A DNA stretch of 64,000 nt from Mucilaginibacter sp. Lineage in GTDB: Bacteria > Bacteroidota > Bacteroidia > Sphingobacteriales > Sphingobacteriaceae. The notes under the pieces are model-generated. The model was not told where the DNA came from and did not search any database. It saw only the letters and a program-made list of their open reading frames with translations. Positions within the stretch are counted from its first letter, which is position 1; each line of letters opens with the position of its first letter. Positions 38,842 through 49,007 of the stretch are shown here, one piece after another. The stretch is taken from positions 186,001 through 250,000 of the forward strand of contig NZ_JAQBOF010000040.1 of the NCBI RefSeq assembly GCF_028288185.1. Direction: 5' to 3'. The translations under genes were made by a program, and so were the position numbers.

Positions 38842-39729
38842 ATGAAAACTATACTGGTATTAACAGACTTTACAATTAAGGCAGACCATGCTGCGCATTA
38901 CGCGTTAAAACTGGCACATAAAATAAAAGCAAATTTATTATTGTGTAATGTGTACCCCGAGCCAGCTGTCATCTCTGCATCGGCCCATACTTTTTGGAAT
39001 GGTAATGAAAGCGAAAATTTTGAACAGGATAGTTTAAATGATCTTACTGAGTTGGCCGGCCGTTTAAACAAGCAATTAGAAAATACTTGCGATGACGAAT
39101 TTAAGCCTACCGTAGAGTTATGTAGTAAGGCCGGGCCGTTAACCGATGCTATTAACTATATAGTAGCCAGCAGGCAAATACTATTTGCAGTTATTGCAAC
39201 CCACAACGCTGATGATTTAATGGCTTTTTTAAATGGGAACCATGCTAACGAGATCATAGAGAATGCTAATTGCCCTGTGTTGGTTTTACCATATCAGTTA
39301 CCATTTAACGGGTTTAAAAAAATTGCCTTTGCTACAGATTTAGCACATAATGGCACTGATGTTTTGCATAGCTTATACAATATCACCAAATATTTTGATT
39401 CGGAAGTGTTAATTACTCATGTGGGTATGGCAAAACTGGCTAAAGTAACAGAAGATTATATAACCAAACGTTTTTTGCGCCAGGAAATAGGGGTAAGTCA
39501 TTATCCTAAAATTCAATACAGATCGGTACAAAACAAAAGTATTACCGCCGGCTTGCAATGGCTGGCAGAGCATGACGATATAGATCTTTTAGTGTTAGTA
39601 CACCATAAACGTAATTTGATCCAAAAAATATTCGAGCCAAGCATTACAAAAAAATTGGCTGACCGTTTTGCTAAACCGATGTTGGTTTTTCCAAGCTCTT
39701 ACGAGCGTGGTAGTGTGCCAATATTGTAA
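38842..39729 (+). CDS. Universal stress protein (two USP-like domains)
   Basis: MKTILVLTDFTIKADHAAHYALKLAHKIKANLLLCNVYPEP; second half KKIAFATDLAHNGTDVLHS. Confidence 0.88.
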   Translation: MKTILVLTDFTIKADHAAHYALKLAHKIKANLLLCNVYPEPAVISASAHTFWNGNESENFEQDSLNDLTELAGRLNKQLENTCDDEFKPTVELCSKAGPLTDAINYIVASRQILFAVIATHNADDLMAFLNGNHANEIIENANCPVLVLPYQLPFNGFKKIAFATDLAHNGTDVLHSLYNITKYFDSEVLITHVGMAKLAKVTEDYITKRFLRQEIGVSHYPKIQYRSVQNKSITAGLQWLAEHDDIDLLVLVHHKRNLIQKIFEPSITKKLADRFAKPMLVFPSSYERGSVPIL

Positions 39730-39825
39730 TAGTTGTGTGTGTGAGAGTGTGCCTGTGGCCAAGTTGGTCATGGGCATTTTTTATTTAAGGGTCCTACTAT
39801 AAATAGTTGTAAATGTTTTACTTAA

Positions 39826-39845
39826 AAAGTGACAAGCATCACTTT
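39826..39845. promoter_or_regulatory. Strong CRP-like palindrome AAAGTGA-caagca-TCACTTT
   Basis: Perfect 7-bp inverted half-sites with a 6-nt spacer, about 83 bp (centre) upstream of the refined YceI ATG at 39918. Confidence 0.7.
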
Positions 39846-39917
39846 AATAAGCACTTCGCATCATTCCCCACCTTGGTTACACAGGGTACTTTTGGTCATA
39901 ATCAAACACCAAATAAA

Positions 39918-40550
39918 ATGAAAAATTTAAACAGAAAAATAATAGCAATCACCTTTATAATAGCCGCGGTTATTTTGGGTGCAGTGCCTCAAATAGTGAG
40001 CGCGCAAAGTACTTATAAATTAACACCTGGTAAAGATGCCACTATTAAGGTACTCGGTACATCTAATGTACACGATTGGGTTTTGACATCATTGGCTGTC
40101 GAGAGCCAGGGCGAGTTTAAATTAGATGGCGATGGCCAACTTCGCGCACTTTCTTCATTCAATTTATCGGTAAACGCTAAAAGTCTTAAAAGCGAGCATG
40201 AGTCTATGGATAACCGGACCTACAAAACTATGAAAGCCGATCAATACCCAAAAGTTACTTATAAACTTAGCTCAGCCATCGTAACGCAGACTCAAAAAAA
40301 CAAATACACCATCAAAGCAACAGGCGAACTTACTATAGCTGGTGTATCGCAAAGTATTGTCATGACAATTTATGCGGTTACTAATGCTGATAACACCATT
40401 ACATGTACAGGATCTGAAAACTTAAAACTAACTGATTACAAAATTGACCCGCCAAGCTTTATGCTGGGTGCAATGAAAGTTAAGAATGACCTTACCATAC
40501 AATTTAATCTTAATTACAAAAGCAATCAACTATTAACCAAAGCCCTTTAA
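39918..40550 (+). CDS. YceI family protein
   Basis: YKLTPGKDATIKVLGTSNVHDW...FNLSVNAKSLKSEHESMDNRTYKTMKADQYPKVTYKL; start refined from 39813. Confidence 0.88.
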   Translation: MKNLNRKIIAITFIIAAVILGAVPQIVSAQSTYKLTPGKDATIKVLGTSNVHDWVLTSLAVESQGEFKLDGDGQLRALSSFNLSVNAKSLKSEHESMDNRTYKTMKADQYPKVTYKLSSAIVTQTQKNKYTIKATGELTIAGVSQSIVMTIYAVTNADNTITCTGSENLKLTDYKIDPPSFMLGAMKVKNDLTIQFNLNYKSNQLLTKAL

Positions 40551-40562
40551 AATAATAACATC

Positions 40563-41942
40563 ATGAAAACTAAAATTTTTACCCTAATAAGCTCATTGGC
40601 CCTAGGCTTAATGGGTGTGGTTCCTTTAACAGCAAATGCACAGGAGGGACAAATTCAATACTATCGGCCTAACAACAAACAAGGTATAAATGTATTTGAA
40701 ACCAGTAAAAAAGACACCGTAAAATTTAGCGGCCTTAAAGTAAAAATTGGCGGTGGTTTTACGCTGGCATATCAAACTTTAAAAGCATCAAATACGGCAA
40801 CGGCACTTACAAAAACTGTAGGCACGTCAACAGGTAATGTAAATGCAATTACACCAATATATAATGGATTTAATCTGCCAATGGCAAATATGGCTTTTGA
40901 TATCCAGTTAGCTGATGGCGTACGTTTAAACCTAACCACTTACCTGGCAACCAGGCACCACGAAGATTCTTGGGTTAAAGGCGGGTACTTGCAAATAGAT
41001 AAAATGCCTTTCTTACACAGCCCGTTGGTTGATGACATCATGAAGAGTATAACCTTTGTAGTAGGCCAGTCAGACGTTGACTATGGCGATCAGCATTATA
41101 GAAGATCTGATGGTGGTAATACTATTTATAACCCTTTCGTAGAAAATTATATTATGGACGAGTTTGCTACCGAAATAGGTATGCATGTTTATTACAAATG
41201 TCAAAAAACAGGCCTGTTTGCAATGGGCGCCATTACAGATGGTGAATTAAACGCGGTTACCATTGCCCCAACTAAAATTGACGCAAAAACGGGCCAGGTT
41301 AATAAATATCCGCCTGCATTTATTGGTAAATTAGGTTTCGACAAACAACTTACTCCTGATTTTAGGTTAAGAGTTTCAGGCTCAGTTTATTCAGTAAACA
41401 GTGCTGCAAGCAATACCTTATTTGGCGGCGACCGTACCGGCTCAAACTATTATAATGTTATGTCAAACCCAACCACTGCGGCAGGCAGCGTACTTACACA
41501 AGCGGTTGATTATAATGCTTTTTCAGGAAGGTTTAACCCGGGCTTTAGCCAGGAGAACCATAGTTTAATGGGCAACTTGTTTTTGAAATATCGTGGCCTT
41601 GAACTTTTTGGAACAATAGAATCTGCAAAAGGCAGAACTATTACCGAAACAGCAAATCGCGGAGCAAAACAATATGCAGCTGATGTGATATACAGGTTCC
41701 CTGCTGAAACTGAAAACTTTTGGGTAGGCTATCGCTACAACACCGTATCAGCAACAATTGTGGGCAATACTACCGATGTAACTGTTAGCCGTTCTGCCGC
41801 TTCAGCCGGATGGTTCCTTACCAAAAATGTTATGATGAAAGGCGAATGGGTAAGCCAGCAATACAAAGATTTTGACGCTACAAATATCTTAAATGGCGGC
41901 AAGTTTAGCGGTTTGGTTATACAGGCAGCCATATCATTTTAA
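40563..41942 (+). CDS. Outer-membrane porin-like hypothetical protein
   Basis: Signal peptide ending NAQE; beta-barrel-like alternation; terminal aromatic (AAISF). Confidence 0.6.
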   Translation: MKTKIFTLISSLALGLMGVVPLTANAQEGQIQYYRPNNKQGINVFETSKKDTVKFSGLKVKIGGGFTLAYQTLKASNTATALTKTVGTSTGNVNAITPIYNGFNLPMANMAFDIQLADGVRLNLTTYLATRHHEDSWVKGGYLQIDKMPFLHSPLVDDIMKSITFVVGQSDVDYGDQHYRRSDGGNTIYNPFVENYIMDEFATEIGMHVYYKCQKTGLFAMGAITDGELNAVTIAPTKIDAKTGQVNKYPPAFIGKLGFDKQLTPDFRLRVSGSVYSVNSAASNTLFGGDRTGSNYYNVMSNPTTAAGSVLTQAVDYNAFSGRFNPGFSQENHSLMGNLFLKYRGLELFGTIESAKGRTITETANRGAKQYAADVIYRFPAETENFWVGYRYNTVSATIVGNTTDVTVSRSAASAGWFLTKNVMMKGEWVSQQYKDFDATNILNGGKFSGLVIQAAISF

Positions 41943-41962
41943 TACCTTAAGTGACTATTGAA

Positions 41963-41999
41963 CAAGACCCCTAACTGCGAAGTGAGGGGCCTTGTTTTT
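41963..41999 (+). terminator. Intrinsic terminator candidate
   Basis: caagacccct-aactgcgaagtg-aggggccttg followed by a T run. Confidence 0.7.
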
Positions 42000-42022
42000 A
42001 ATCTCTTTTATTAATCATTAAC

Positions 42023-42430
42023 ATGAAAAAAATAATTGTTTCGGGTTTTATTACCGGTTGCATACTGTTTGTATTTAGCTATGGCGGCTTATACCTGGCA
42101 GTAAAGTATTTCCCATCGTTATTTACAGAATATTTTAACCCGCTTTTTAATTCAGACGGTAGCCGCGATGTGCTTTTTTACATGCATGCGTTCATCTTCA
42201 GTTTCGCATTATCATGGTTTTGGGACAGGTTTAAAACCCTGTTTAAGGGCATGTTTATTTTACGTGGGATAGAGTTTGGCCTGGTGTACTCGATCATTGC
42301 ACTAGTACCGGTAATGTGGATCTCATTTAGCGCGCTGGATATTACTGTTGCAATGGTATCAAGCTGGTTTATTTATGGGTTAATACAGGCCACAGTAGCC
42401 GGGATGGTTTTTGCAAAACTTAATCCTTAA
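42023..42430 (+). CDS. Small multi-TM hypothetical membrane protein
   Basis: Several hydrophobic helices; conserved operon position. Confidence 0.6.
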   Translation: MKKIIVSGFITGCILFVFSYGGLYLAVKYFPSLFTEYFNPLFNSDGSRDVLFYMHAFIFSFALSWFWDRFKTLFKGMFILRGIEFGLVYSIIALVPVMWISFSALDITVAMVSSWFIYGLIQATVAGMVFAKLNP

Positions 42431-42443
42431 TGAACCATAAAGT

Positions 42444-43052
42444 ATGATGCACAGAAATATTTTATGGATAACAGTTCTGTTTGTTTTACTTACCGGCTTT
42501 GTTAAGCCACGTAACTTTACTGTTGTCACCGAAACAAAATGGCTCATCAGCGAGAGTAGTAGCCTGTCTGTAAACGGTACAACAAACATTAATAAGTTTG
42601 CATGTGATATTCCTGCTTACGACCAAACTGATACACTAACGCTGAGTAGGGGGAATAAAGAAATTATTTTATCAGGAGATATCAGGCTTAAAATACAAAG
42701 CTTTAATTGCCACAATTCCATAATGACGCATGATTTGCGGAAAACCTTAAAAGAAAAAGAATTTCCGCACCTGCGTATTAGGTTCTTATCGTTAAGCGAG
42801 TTCCCCGACTTAACGGCCAAACCAGCAATGATAACAGGCTTTGTAGATATTGAACTTGCAGGTGCAACTAAACGTTTCCAGGTTAAATACCTGGTATCAA
42901 TTGATGATCAAAAAAATATTCACCTTTTAGGATCCCGGGATGTTAATTTCTCTGATTTTAACCTCATTCCGCCACGGAAGCTGGGTGGTATGATAAAAAC
43001 CAATGATAAATTGAGCGTTGCTTTCCATCTAAAAATGAGAGATCTTAATTAA
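42444..43052 (+). CDS. YceI-like family protein
   Basis: SSLSVNGTTNINKFACDIPAY...IQSFNCHNSIMTHDLRKTLKEKEFPHLRIRFLS. Confidence 0.7.
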   Translation: MMHRNILWITVLFVLLTGFVKPRNFTVVTETKWLISESSSLSVNGTTNINKFACDIPAYDQTDTLTLSRGNKEIILSGDIRLKIQSFNCHNSIMTHDLRKTLKEKEFPHLRIRFLSLSEFPDLTAKPAMITGFVDIELAGATKRFQVKYLVSIDDQKNIHLLGSRDVNFSDFNLIPPRKLGGMIKTNDKLSVAFHLKMRDLN

Positions 43053-43059
43053 TACCAAA

Positions 43060-43077
43060 ATTGATGAAGATCACTTT
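43060..43077. promoter_or_regulatory. CRP-like palindrome half-conserved (atTGAtgaagaTCACttt)
   Basis: TGA-N6-TCACTTT, centre about 76 bp upstream of the CcoI start at 43143. Confidence 0.5.
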
Positions 43078-43142
43078 CTTCTCCGCAATCCATCATTCTT
43101 TATCATCAAGTATTGAGGCAGTTTTGGATAAAATAATTTCTA

Positions 43143-45533
43143 ATGATTAAAAGCCCTGTTCTTGAAAAAACAGCCTGCTACCATTGCGGCGATGATTGTA
43201 CAACCACAGAATATATTGTTGCCGGCAAACACTTTTGCTGCCATGGCTGCAAAAGTGTTTACGAGGTATTATCAACAGATAACCTTTGTAATTATTATAG
43301 CTACAATGAGCACCCGGGCATAACCCGTAAGCAAACCGATAAGCGCTTTGATTATTTGAGTGACGAAACCATAGCGAGTGATCTTATTGACTATCGCGAC
43401 AAGCATATTACAATAGTAACCTTTTACATTCCCCAGATCCATTGCAGCTCGTGCTTATGGCTGCTGGAGAAACTGAACAAGATCAATCCTGCCGTGCACA
43501 ATTGCCGGGTAGATTTCTTGAAAAAGCAGCTTAATATACATTACGATCACGAAAAATTAAACCTGCAGCAATTGGTAGAGCTTTTAGATAATATAGGCTA
43601 CGAGCCGCTTATAAGCCTGCAGGATGTTATAAAAAAACAAAACACTGCCGATAAGGATAACCTGGTGTCAAAAATAGCCGTTGCCGGCTTTTGTTTCGGC
43701 AACGTTATGTTATTAAGCTTTCCCGAATATTTTGGTTTATCGAGTTTCGAGCAAACATTTAAACACTTTTTTGGCTGGATAAATATTTTATTTTCTTTAC
43801 CCATAGTGCTGTATAGCGGCACCGGATATTTTGTTTCGGCCTGGCAGAATTTAAAAAACAGGGTGTTGAATATTGACTTTCCGCTCGCGCTTGGTATTGC
43901 GGTTTTATTTGGCCGCACGGTTTTAGAAATATTTACCCATACAGGTGCCGGTTTTGCCGATACCCTTTGCGGGCTGGTGTTTTTCTTATTGGTAGGCAAA
44001 TTCGTTCAGAAAAAAACATACCACCATATTTCGTTCGAGCGCGATTACCGGTCGTTTTTCCCGGTGGCGGTACATATTATTGAAAATGGGATAGAGAAAC
44101 CTGTGCCACTCGGCAAGTTGGGTATTGGTAACAGAATGGTGATTCGTAACAATGAAATCATCCCTGCCGATGCCATTTTGTTAAAAGGGGAGGCTTTGGT
44201 TGATTTTAGCTTTGTAACCGGCGAAGCTATACCAGTAAGCAAAACTCTTGGTGAGATCATTTATGCAGGTGGCCGCCAAACTGGTGAAGCTATTGAATTG
44301 GAAGTGGTTAAGACTGTATCGCAAAGCTACCTTACGCAATTATGGAACAATGAAGCGTTTACACGCAAGCAGGATAAACGTATGCAAACTTTTAATGAGA
44401 AAATGAGCAAATACTTTACCATCGTTTTGCTATCGATAGCATTTGCAACCCTTATTTTTTGGCTGCCCACAGATGTAAGAAGAGGGTTTGCCGCATTTAC
44501 GGCTATATTAATAGTAGCATGCCCATGTGCATTGGCATTAAGTACGCCATTTACGATGTCGGCAGCATTAAGCACTTTTGACCGTAACCGTTTTTATTTA
44601 AAAAATGTAGCGGTGGTTGAGCAGTTAGCCGCAATTGACAGCATTGTGATGGATAAAACGGGTACAATAACAACAGGCACGGTTAAGAACATAAAATTAG
44701 AAGCCGTTTTAACAGATGAACAAAAACAACTGGTTTACAGTCTTTGCAGTAATTCAAGCCACCCGCTAAGCCGTATAATTTGCCTTTACCTGGGTAATAT
44801 GGATCAGCTTGCTGTAAACGGATATAATGAGATTGCAGGCAAAGGGATACAAGCCCATATCAACGGACACTTTGTAATGGCAGGTAGTGCCGATTTTATA
44901 CTGGAGTGCAGCGACCATTCCCCGGTTCATACAATGGTTCATATTGCTATTGATGATAAGTATATGGGCTATGTTGCATTCTCGCTTAGCTATCGCGATG
45001 GAATGAAAAATATTGCCGCATTATCAGCCAGTTACGATGAGTATTTACTTTCCGGCGATCAGGATCATGAAAGGGAAGACCTACAGGAGTTTTTCCCCAA
45101 GGCAAATAGCATGTACTTTAATCAATCGCCACAAAGCAAGTTAGACTTTGTGCAGTCACTGCAAAAAAACGGCAGCAAGGTAATGATGATTGGTGACGGG
45201 CTTAATGATTCGGGCGCTTTAAAGCAAAGCGACCTGGGTATAGCAGTTACAGATAATGTAAACAACTTTTCGCCCGGCAGTGATGCTATACTCGATGGAA
45301 AATCGTTTGATAAATTGCCGGTTTTTTTACGTTTCGCTAAAGACACCATCGCCATCATTCATTTTTCTTTTTTTATATCCTTAACCTACAACCTGGTTGG
45401 TTTAAGTTATGCCGTAACGGGTAATTTATCACCATTAACGGCCGCTATATTAATGCCGTTAAGTACCGTTACCATTATTTCGTTTACCAGCCTGGCCACA
45501 CATTTCGCTGCAAAAAAACGACAATTAATATGA
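43143..45533 (+). CDS. ccoI: Cation-translocating P-type ATPase for cbb3 oxidase assembly (CcoI/FixI)
   Basis: N-terminal Cys-rich CYHCGDDC...FCCHGCK, IHCSSCLWLLEKL, CPC (VACPCALALSTPF), DKTGTIT, GDGLND. Confidence 0.92.
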   Translation: MIKSPVLEKTACYHCGDDCTTTEYIVAGKHFCCHGCKSVYEVLSTDNLCNYYSYNEHPGITRKQTDKRFDYLSDETIASDLIDYRDKHITIVTFYIPQIHCSSCLWLLEKLNKINPAVHNCRVDFLKKQLNIHYDHEKLNLQQLVELLDNIGYEPLISLQDVIKKQNTADKDNLVSKIAVAGFCFGNVMLLSFPEYFGLSSFEQTFKHFFGWINILFSLPIVLYSGTGYFVSAWQNLKNRVLNIDFPLALGIAVLFGRTVLEIFTHTGAGFADTLCGLVFFLLVGKFVQKKTYHHISFERDYRSFFPVAVHIIENGIEKPVPLGKLGIGNRMVIRNNEIIPADAILLKGEALVDFSFVTGEAIPVSKTLGEIIYAGGRQTGEAIELEVVKTVSQSYLTQLWNNEAFTRKQDKRMQTFNEKMSKYFTIVLLSIAFATLIFWLPTDVRRGFAAFTAILIVACPCALALSTPFTMSAALSTFDRNRFYLKNVAVVEQLAAIDSIVMDKTGTITTGTVKNIKLEAVLTDEQKQLVYSLCSNSSHPLSRIICLYLGNMDQLAVNGYNEIAGKGIQAHINGHFVMAGSADFILECSDHSPVHTMVHIAIDDKYMGYVAFSLSYRDGMKNIAALSASYDEYLLSGDQDHEREDLQEFFPKANSMYFNQSPQSKLDFVQSLQKNGSKVMMIGDGLNDSGALKQSDLGIAVTDNVNNFSPGSDAILDGKSFDKLPVFLRFAKDTIAIIHFSFFISLTYNLVGLSYAVTGNLSPLTAAILMPLSTVTIISFTSLATHFAAKKRQLI

Positions 45534-45703
45534 ACATACTTTATTTCCTGATAGGGTGTAGCGTAGTGCTAGCGCTTGGCTTTTTGGGCGCTTTTTTCTG
45601 GGCACAGGGCAATGGGCAAAATGATGACCTGTTTACGCCCTCAATGCGTATGCTTATAGAAGATGATGAGGAAACGCCGGACGAAACGCCGCCGTCAATC
45701 TAA
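45530..45703 (+). CDS. ccoS: cbb3-type cytochrome oxidase assembly protein CcoS (57 aa, not in ORF track)
   Basis: MNILYFLIGCSVVLALGFLGAFFWAQGNGQNDDLFTPSMRMLIEDDEETPDETPPSI*; ATGA overlap with ccoI. Confidence 0.88.
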   Translation: MNILYFLIGCSVVLALGFLGAFFWAQGNGQNDDLFTPSMRMLIEDDEETPDETPPSI

Positions 45704-45725
45704 AAGTGACACCAATCACTTTTTT
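45702..45725. promoter_or_regulatory. Strong CRP-like palindrome AAAAGTGA-caccaa-TCACTTTT
   Basis: Perfect 8-bp inverted half-sites, 6-nt spacer, centre about 82 bp upstream of the ccoNO start. Confidence 0.75.
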
Positions 45726-45793
45726 GCTTAACTGTCATCATTCTGTCACACCGCTAACCGCAATATTTTTACGCCTATAAAAAGATACTTAAT

Positions 45794-47920
45794 ATGCAGC
45801 CTGAAAAATTTTATTATGACAACAAGATCGTCCGTGACTTTGGTATAGCTACGGTGTTATGGGGTATTATTGGTATGACAGTAGGTTTAATAGCAGCCAT
45901 ACAACTTTACCATCCTGGCGCCAATATGCACAACCAGTACACCACCTTTGGGCGGATACGCCCGTTGCACACTAATGCGGTGGTTTTTGCATTTGTGGGT
46001 AACGCCATTTTTATGGGGGTGTATTATTCGCTTCAACGGCTGCTTAAGGCACGGATGTTTAGCGATGCATTAAGCAATATACATTTCTGGGGATGGCAGC
46101 TCATCATTGTTTCGGCTGTAATTACGTTGCCGTTGGGCCTAACTACCTCGCATGAATATGCCGAACTGGAGTGGCCTATAGATATAGCAATTACCGTGAT
46201 ATGGGTGGTGTTTGGAATTAATATGTTCGGTACCATATTTAAACGCCGCGAGCGCCACTTATATGTTGCTATTTGGTTTTACATAGCAACATTTGTTACT
46301 ATAGCTGTACTACACGTTGTAAACTCGTTCGAGTTACCGGTATCTGCTTTTAAAAGCTATATGGTTTATGCTGGTGTGCAAGACGCGCTGGTGCAATGGT
46401 GGTACGGACATAATGCGGTTGCATTTTTCTTGACTACTCCTTATTTGGGCATGATGTATTACTTCTTGCCTAAAATGGCTAATCGACCTATTTATTCCTA
46501 CAAACTAAGTATACTTCACTTTTGGGCGCTGATATTTATTTATATCTGGGCCGGCCCTCACCACCTATTATACACCACATTACCTGGTTGGGCACAATCA
46601 TTAGGTGTTGCGTTTTCTATTATGCTGATAGCTCCAAGCTGGGGTGGCATGATAAACGGATTATTAACACTTCGTGGCGCCTGGGATAAGGTGCGCGATG
46701 ACGTTATTCTGAAGTTTATGGTGGTTGCATTAACCGCCTATGGTATGGCCACTTTTGAAGGGCCAATGTTATCCTTAAAACAAATAAACAGCATTGCCCA
46801 CTTTAGCGATTGGATCATAGCCCATGTACACGTTGGTGCATTGGGATGGAATGGATTTTTAACATTCGCTGTTCTGTATTGGTTAATTCCGCGCATTTAT
46901 AAAACCGAATTATTCTCGAAAAAACTGGCCTCATTCCACTTTTGGGTAGGTACCCTGGGTATTATTTTTTATGCCGTACCCATGTACTGGGCCGGCTTTA
47001 CCCAAAGCCTTATGCTAAAAGAGTTTACCCCTGAGGGTATGCTTAAATATCCAAACTTTTTAGAAACCACATTGCAAATATTACCAATGCATATTATGCG
47101 GTCAGTAGGTGGCGCCATGTATTTATTAGGCGTTATTGTGATGGCTTACAATCTTCTAAAAACCGCAAAACAAGGCAGCCTTGTGGCCAATGAAGCCGCA
47201 CAAGCTATGCCGCTTGAGCCGGTACATACAATAGCGAGAGAGTCTGGCTGGCACCGCAGGTTAGAGCGTAAACCTATACAGCTAATGATAGCGGCTTTAA
47301 TAGTAATATTAATAGGCACTTTTGTAGAGTTAATGCCCACATTAACCATCTCATCAAATATCCCAACTATAGCAAGCGTAAAACCTTATACATCGTTAGA
47401 GTTGCAGGGGCGCGATCTTTACATCCGAGAGGGTTGTTCAAATTGCCATTCGCAAACAGTAAGACCGTTCAGGTCTGAAACCGAACGTTACGGCGAATAC
47501 AGCAAGGCCGGCGAGTTTGTATACGATCACCCATTTCTGTGGGGATCAAAACGTACGGGGCCGGATTTGGCACGCATAGGTGGCAAGTATGGTAATGCCT
47601 GGCACTATAATCACCTGATGGATCCAAGGTTGATGTCGCCCGGAAGTATTATGCCGGAATATAGCTGGCTGTTAACCCAAACACTTGATACTACCACAAC
47701 CCGAGCTAAAATACATGCCATGCGCACATTAGGTGTTCCATATCCGGTGGGTTATGAAAACTTAGCTAATGCTGATTTGGATGAGCAGGCAAAAGCAATT
47801 GCCGGTGATTTGGCTAAAGACCATATCAAAATAAAAAGTGATAAAGAAGTAATAGCCATAATAGCCTACCTGCAACGCTTAGGTATGGATATAAAAGCAA
47901 ATAAAACCGATAAAAATTAA
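45794..47920 (+). CDS. ccoNO: Fused cbb3 oxidase subunits I and II (CcoN-CcoO)
   Basis: CcoN core (GRIRPLHTNAVVFAFVGNA, WWYGHNAVAFFLTTPYLGMMYYFLPK, AHVHVGALGWNGF) followed by a CcoO domain with c-type heme site (REGCSNCHSQTVRPFRSETERYG). Confidence 0.95.
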   Translation: MQPEKFYYDNKIVRDFGIATVLWGIIGMTVGLIAAIQLYHPGANMHNQYTTFGRIRPLHTNAVVFAFVGNAIFMGVYYSLQRLLKARMFSDALSNIHFWGWQLIIVSAVITLPLGLTTSHEYAELEWPIDIAITVIWVVFGINMFGTIFKRRERHLYVAIWFYIATFVTIAVLHVVNSFELPVSAFKSYMVYAGVQDALVQWWYGHNAVAFFLTTPYLGMMYYFLPKMANRPIYSYKLSILHFWALIFIYIWAGPHHLLYTTLPGWAQSLGVAFSIMLIAPSWGGMINGLLTLRGAWDKVRDDVILKFMVVALTAYGMATFEGPMLSLKQINSIAHFSDWIIAHVHVGALGWNGFLTFAVLYWLIPRIYKTELFSKKLASFHFWVGTLGIIFYAVPMYWAGFTQSLMLKEFTPEGMLKYPNFLETTLQILPMHIMRSVGGAMYLLGVIVMAYNLLKTAKQGSLVANEAAQAMPLEPVHTIARESGWHRRLERKPIQLMIAALIVILIGTFVELMPTLTISSNIPTIASVKPYTSLELQGRDLYIREGCSNCHSQTVRPFRSETERYGEYSKAGEFVYDHPFLWGSKRTGPDLARIGGKYGNAWHYNHLMDPRLMSPGSIMPEYSWLLTQTLDTTTTRAKIHAMRTLGVPYPVGYENLANADLDEQAKAIAGDLAKDHIKIKSDKEVIAIIAYLQRLGMDIKANKTDKN

Positions 47921-47924
47921 GATC

Positions 47925-48116
47925 ATGTTTAAACAATTCACAGAAAATATTTCGGGAAATCAGGTGTACCTGCTTTTCTCGCTGGGTATATTCCTTGTAT
48001 TCTTTATAGTAGTTGCCGTCATACTTTTTCGGCTTAAGAAATCGCACGTTGATCACATGAGCGATATGCCACTACATGATAGTCAAATTGGTTCATCTAA
48101 TACCTTACTAAAATGA
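47925..48116 (+). CDS. ccoQ: CcoQ/FixQ-like small membrane protein
   Basis: 63 aa, one TM, between ccoNO and ccoP. Confidence 0.7.
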   Translation: MFKQFTENISGNQVYLLFSLGIFLVFFIVVAVILFRLKKSHVDHMSDMPLHDSQIGSSNTLLK

Positions 48117-49003
48117 AATATCAACGTGTTATTTTATTGTTTGCCTTGTTGTTTACAGCTGGCCCAACCATGGCTGCTAATGATAGCCTGATACCAGGCG
48201 ATTTAATGAATTATATAGGCTACGGGGCGGTGGTATTTATGTTATTACTTCTTATAATAGTTTTACTGGTGTTGTTAAAAACTACCAAAATACTAACTCG
48301 CATTATTCTAAAATCAGAAGGATATACTGAGCAAGAGATCAAAAAGCAATTAGCACCAGAAAAAGCCCCTGCGAAACCCAAAGGCAATGTTTGGATTAAA
48401 CTGATGTCATTACGTCCTTTATCTGAAGAAAAAGATATGATAATGGAACATGAATATGACGGGATCCAGGAACTGGACAATCCAACCCCTGCCTGGTTTA
48501 TGTACCTGTTTTACGGCACCATCATTTTTGGGATAGGATACCTTTTAAACTATCATGTTTTCCATACCGGCCAGTTACAATACGCTGAGTATAAAACAGA
48601 AGTTGCACAAGCCGATATTGCTAAAAAAGCTTTTTTAAGTAAAAGTGCTAATCGTGTAGATGAAAATACGGTAAAGTTGGTATCAGATCCGGCCGTTATT
48701 AGCGCGGGCCAGGGTATATTTAAAACTAATTGTGTGGCTTGCCACGGCGATAATGCGCAAGGCATGGTTGGCCCGAACTTAACAGATGACTTTTGGTTAC
48801 ATGGCAGTAAAATAAATGATCTGTTTAAAACTATAAAATACGGCGTGGCCGCCAAAGGTATGCCTACCTGGGAGAAGATCTTATCGCCCAAACAAATAGC
48901 GGACGTGGCCAACTATGTAAAATCATTGCATGGTACAAATCCGGCTGGCGCTAAAGAACCCCAAGGCACTAAAGAAACGGATAGCAAACTGGCGTCAAAC
49001 TAA
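48113..49003 (+). CDS. ccoP: cbb3 oxidase c-type subunit CcoP
   Basis: N-terminal TMs, PTPAWFMYLFYGTIIFGIGYLLNYHVFHTG, single CVACH heme site. Confidence 0.9.
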   Translation: MKYQRVILLFALLFTAGPTMAANDSLIPGDLMNYIGYGAVVFMLLLLIIVLLVLLKTTKILTRIILKSEGYTEQEIKKQLAPEKAPAKPKGNVWIKLMSLRPLSEEKDMIMEHEYDGIQELDNPTPAWFMYLFYGTIIFGIGYLLNYHVFHTGQLQYAEYKTEVAQADIAKKAFLSKSANRVDENTVKLVSDPAVISAGQGIFKTNCVACHGDNAQGMVGPNLTDDFWLHGSKINDLFKTIKYGVAAKGMPTWEKILSPKQIADVANYVKSLHGTNPAGAKEPQGTKETDSKLASN

Positions 49004-49007
49004 AATC

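Noticed and set aside
39746-39787. Hairpin gcctgtggccaagttggtcatgggc + T run after the second USP
   Set aside because: Plausible terminator but imperfect (several mismatches/GU pairs); not listed as a firm feature.
43598-43999. 133-aa minus-strand ORF
   Set aside because: Antisense to the well-supported ccoI gene.
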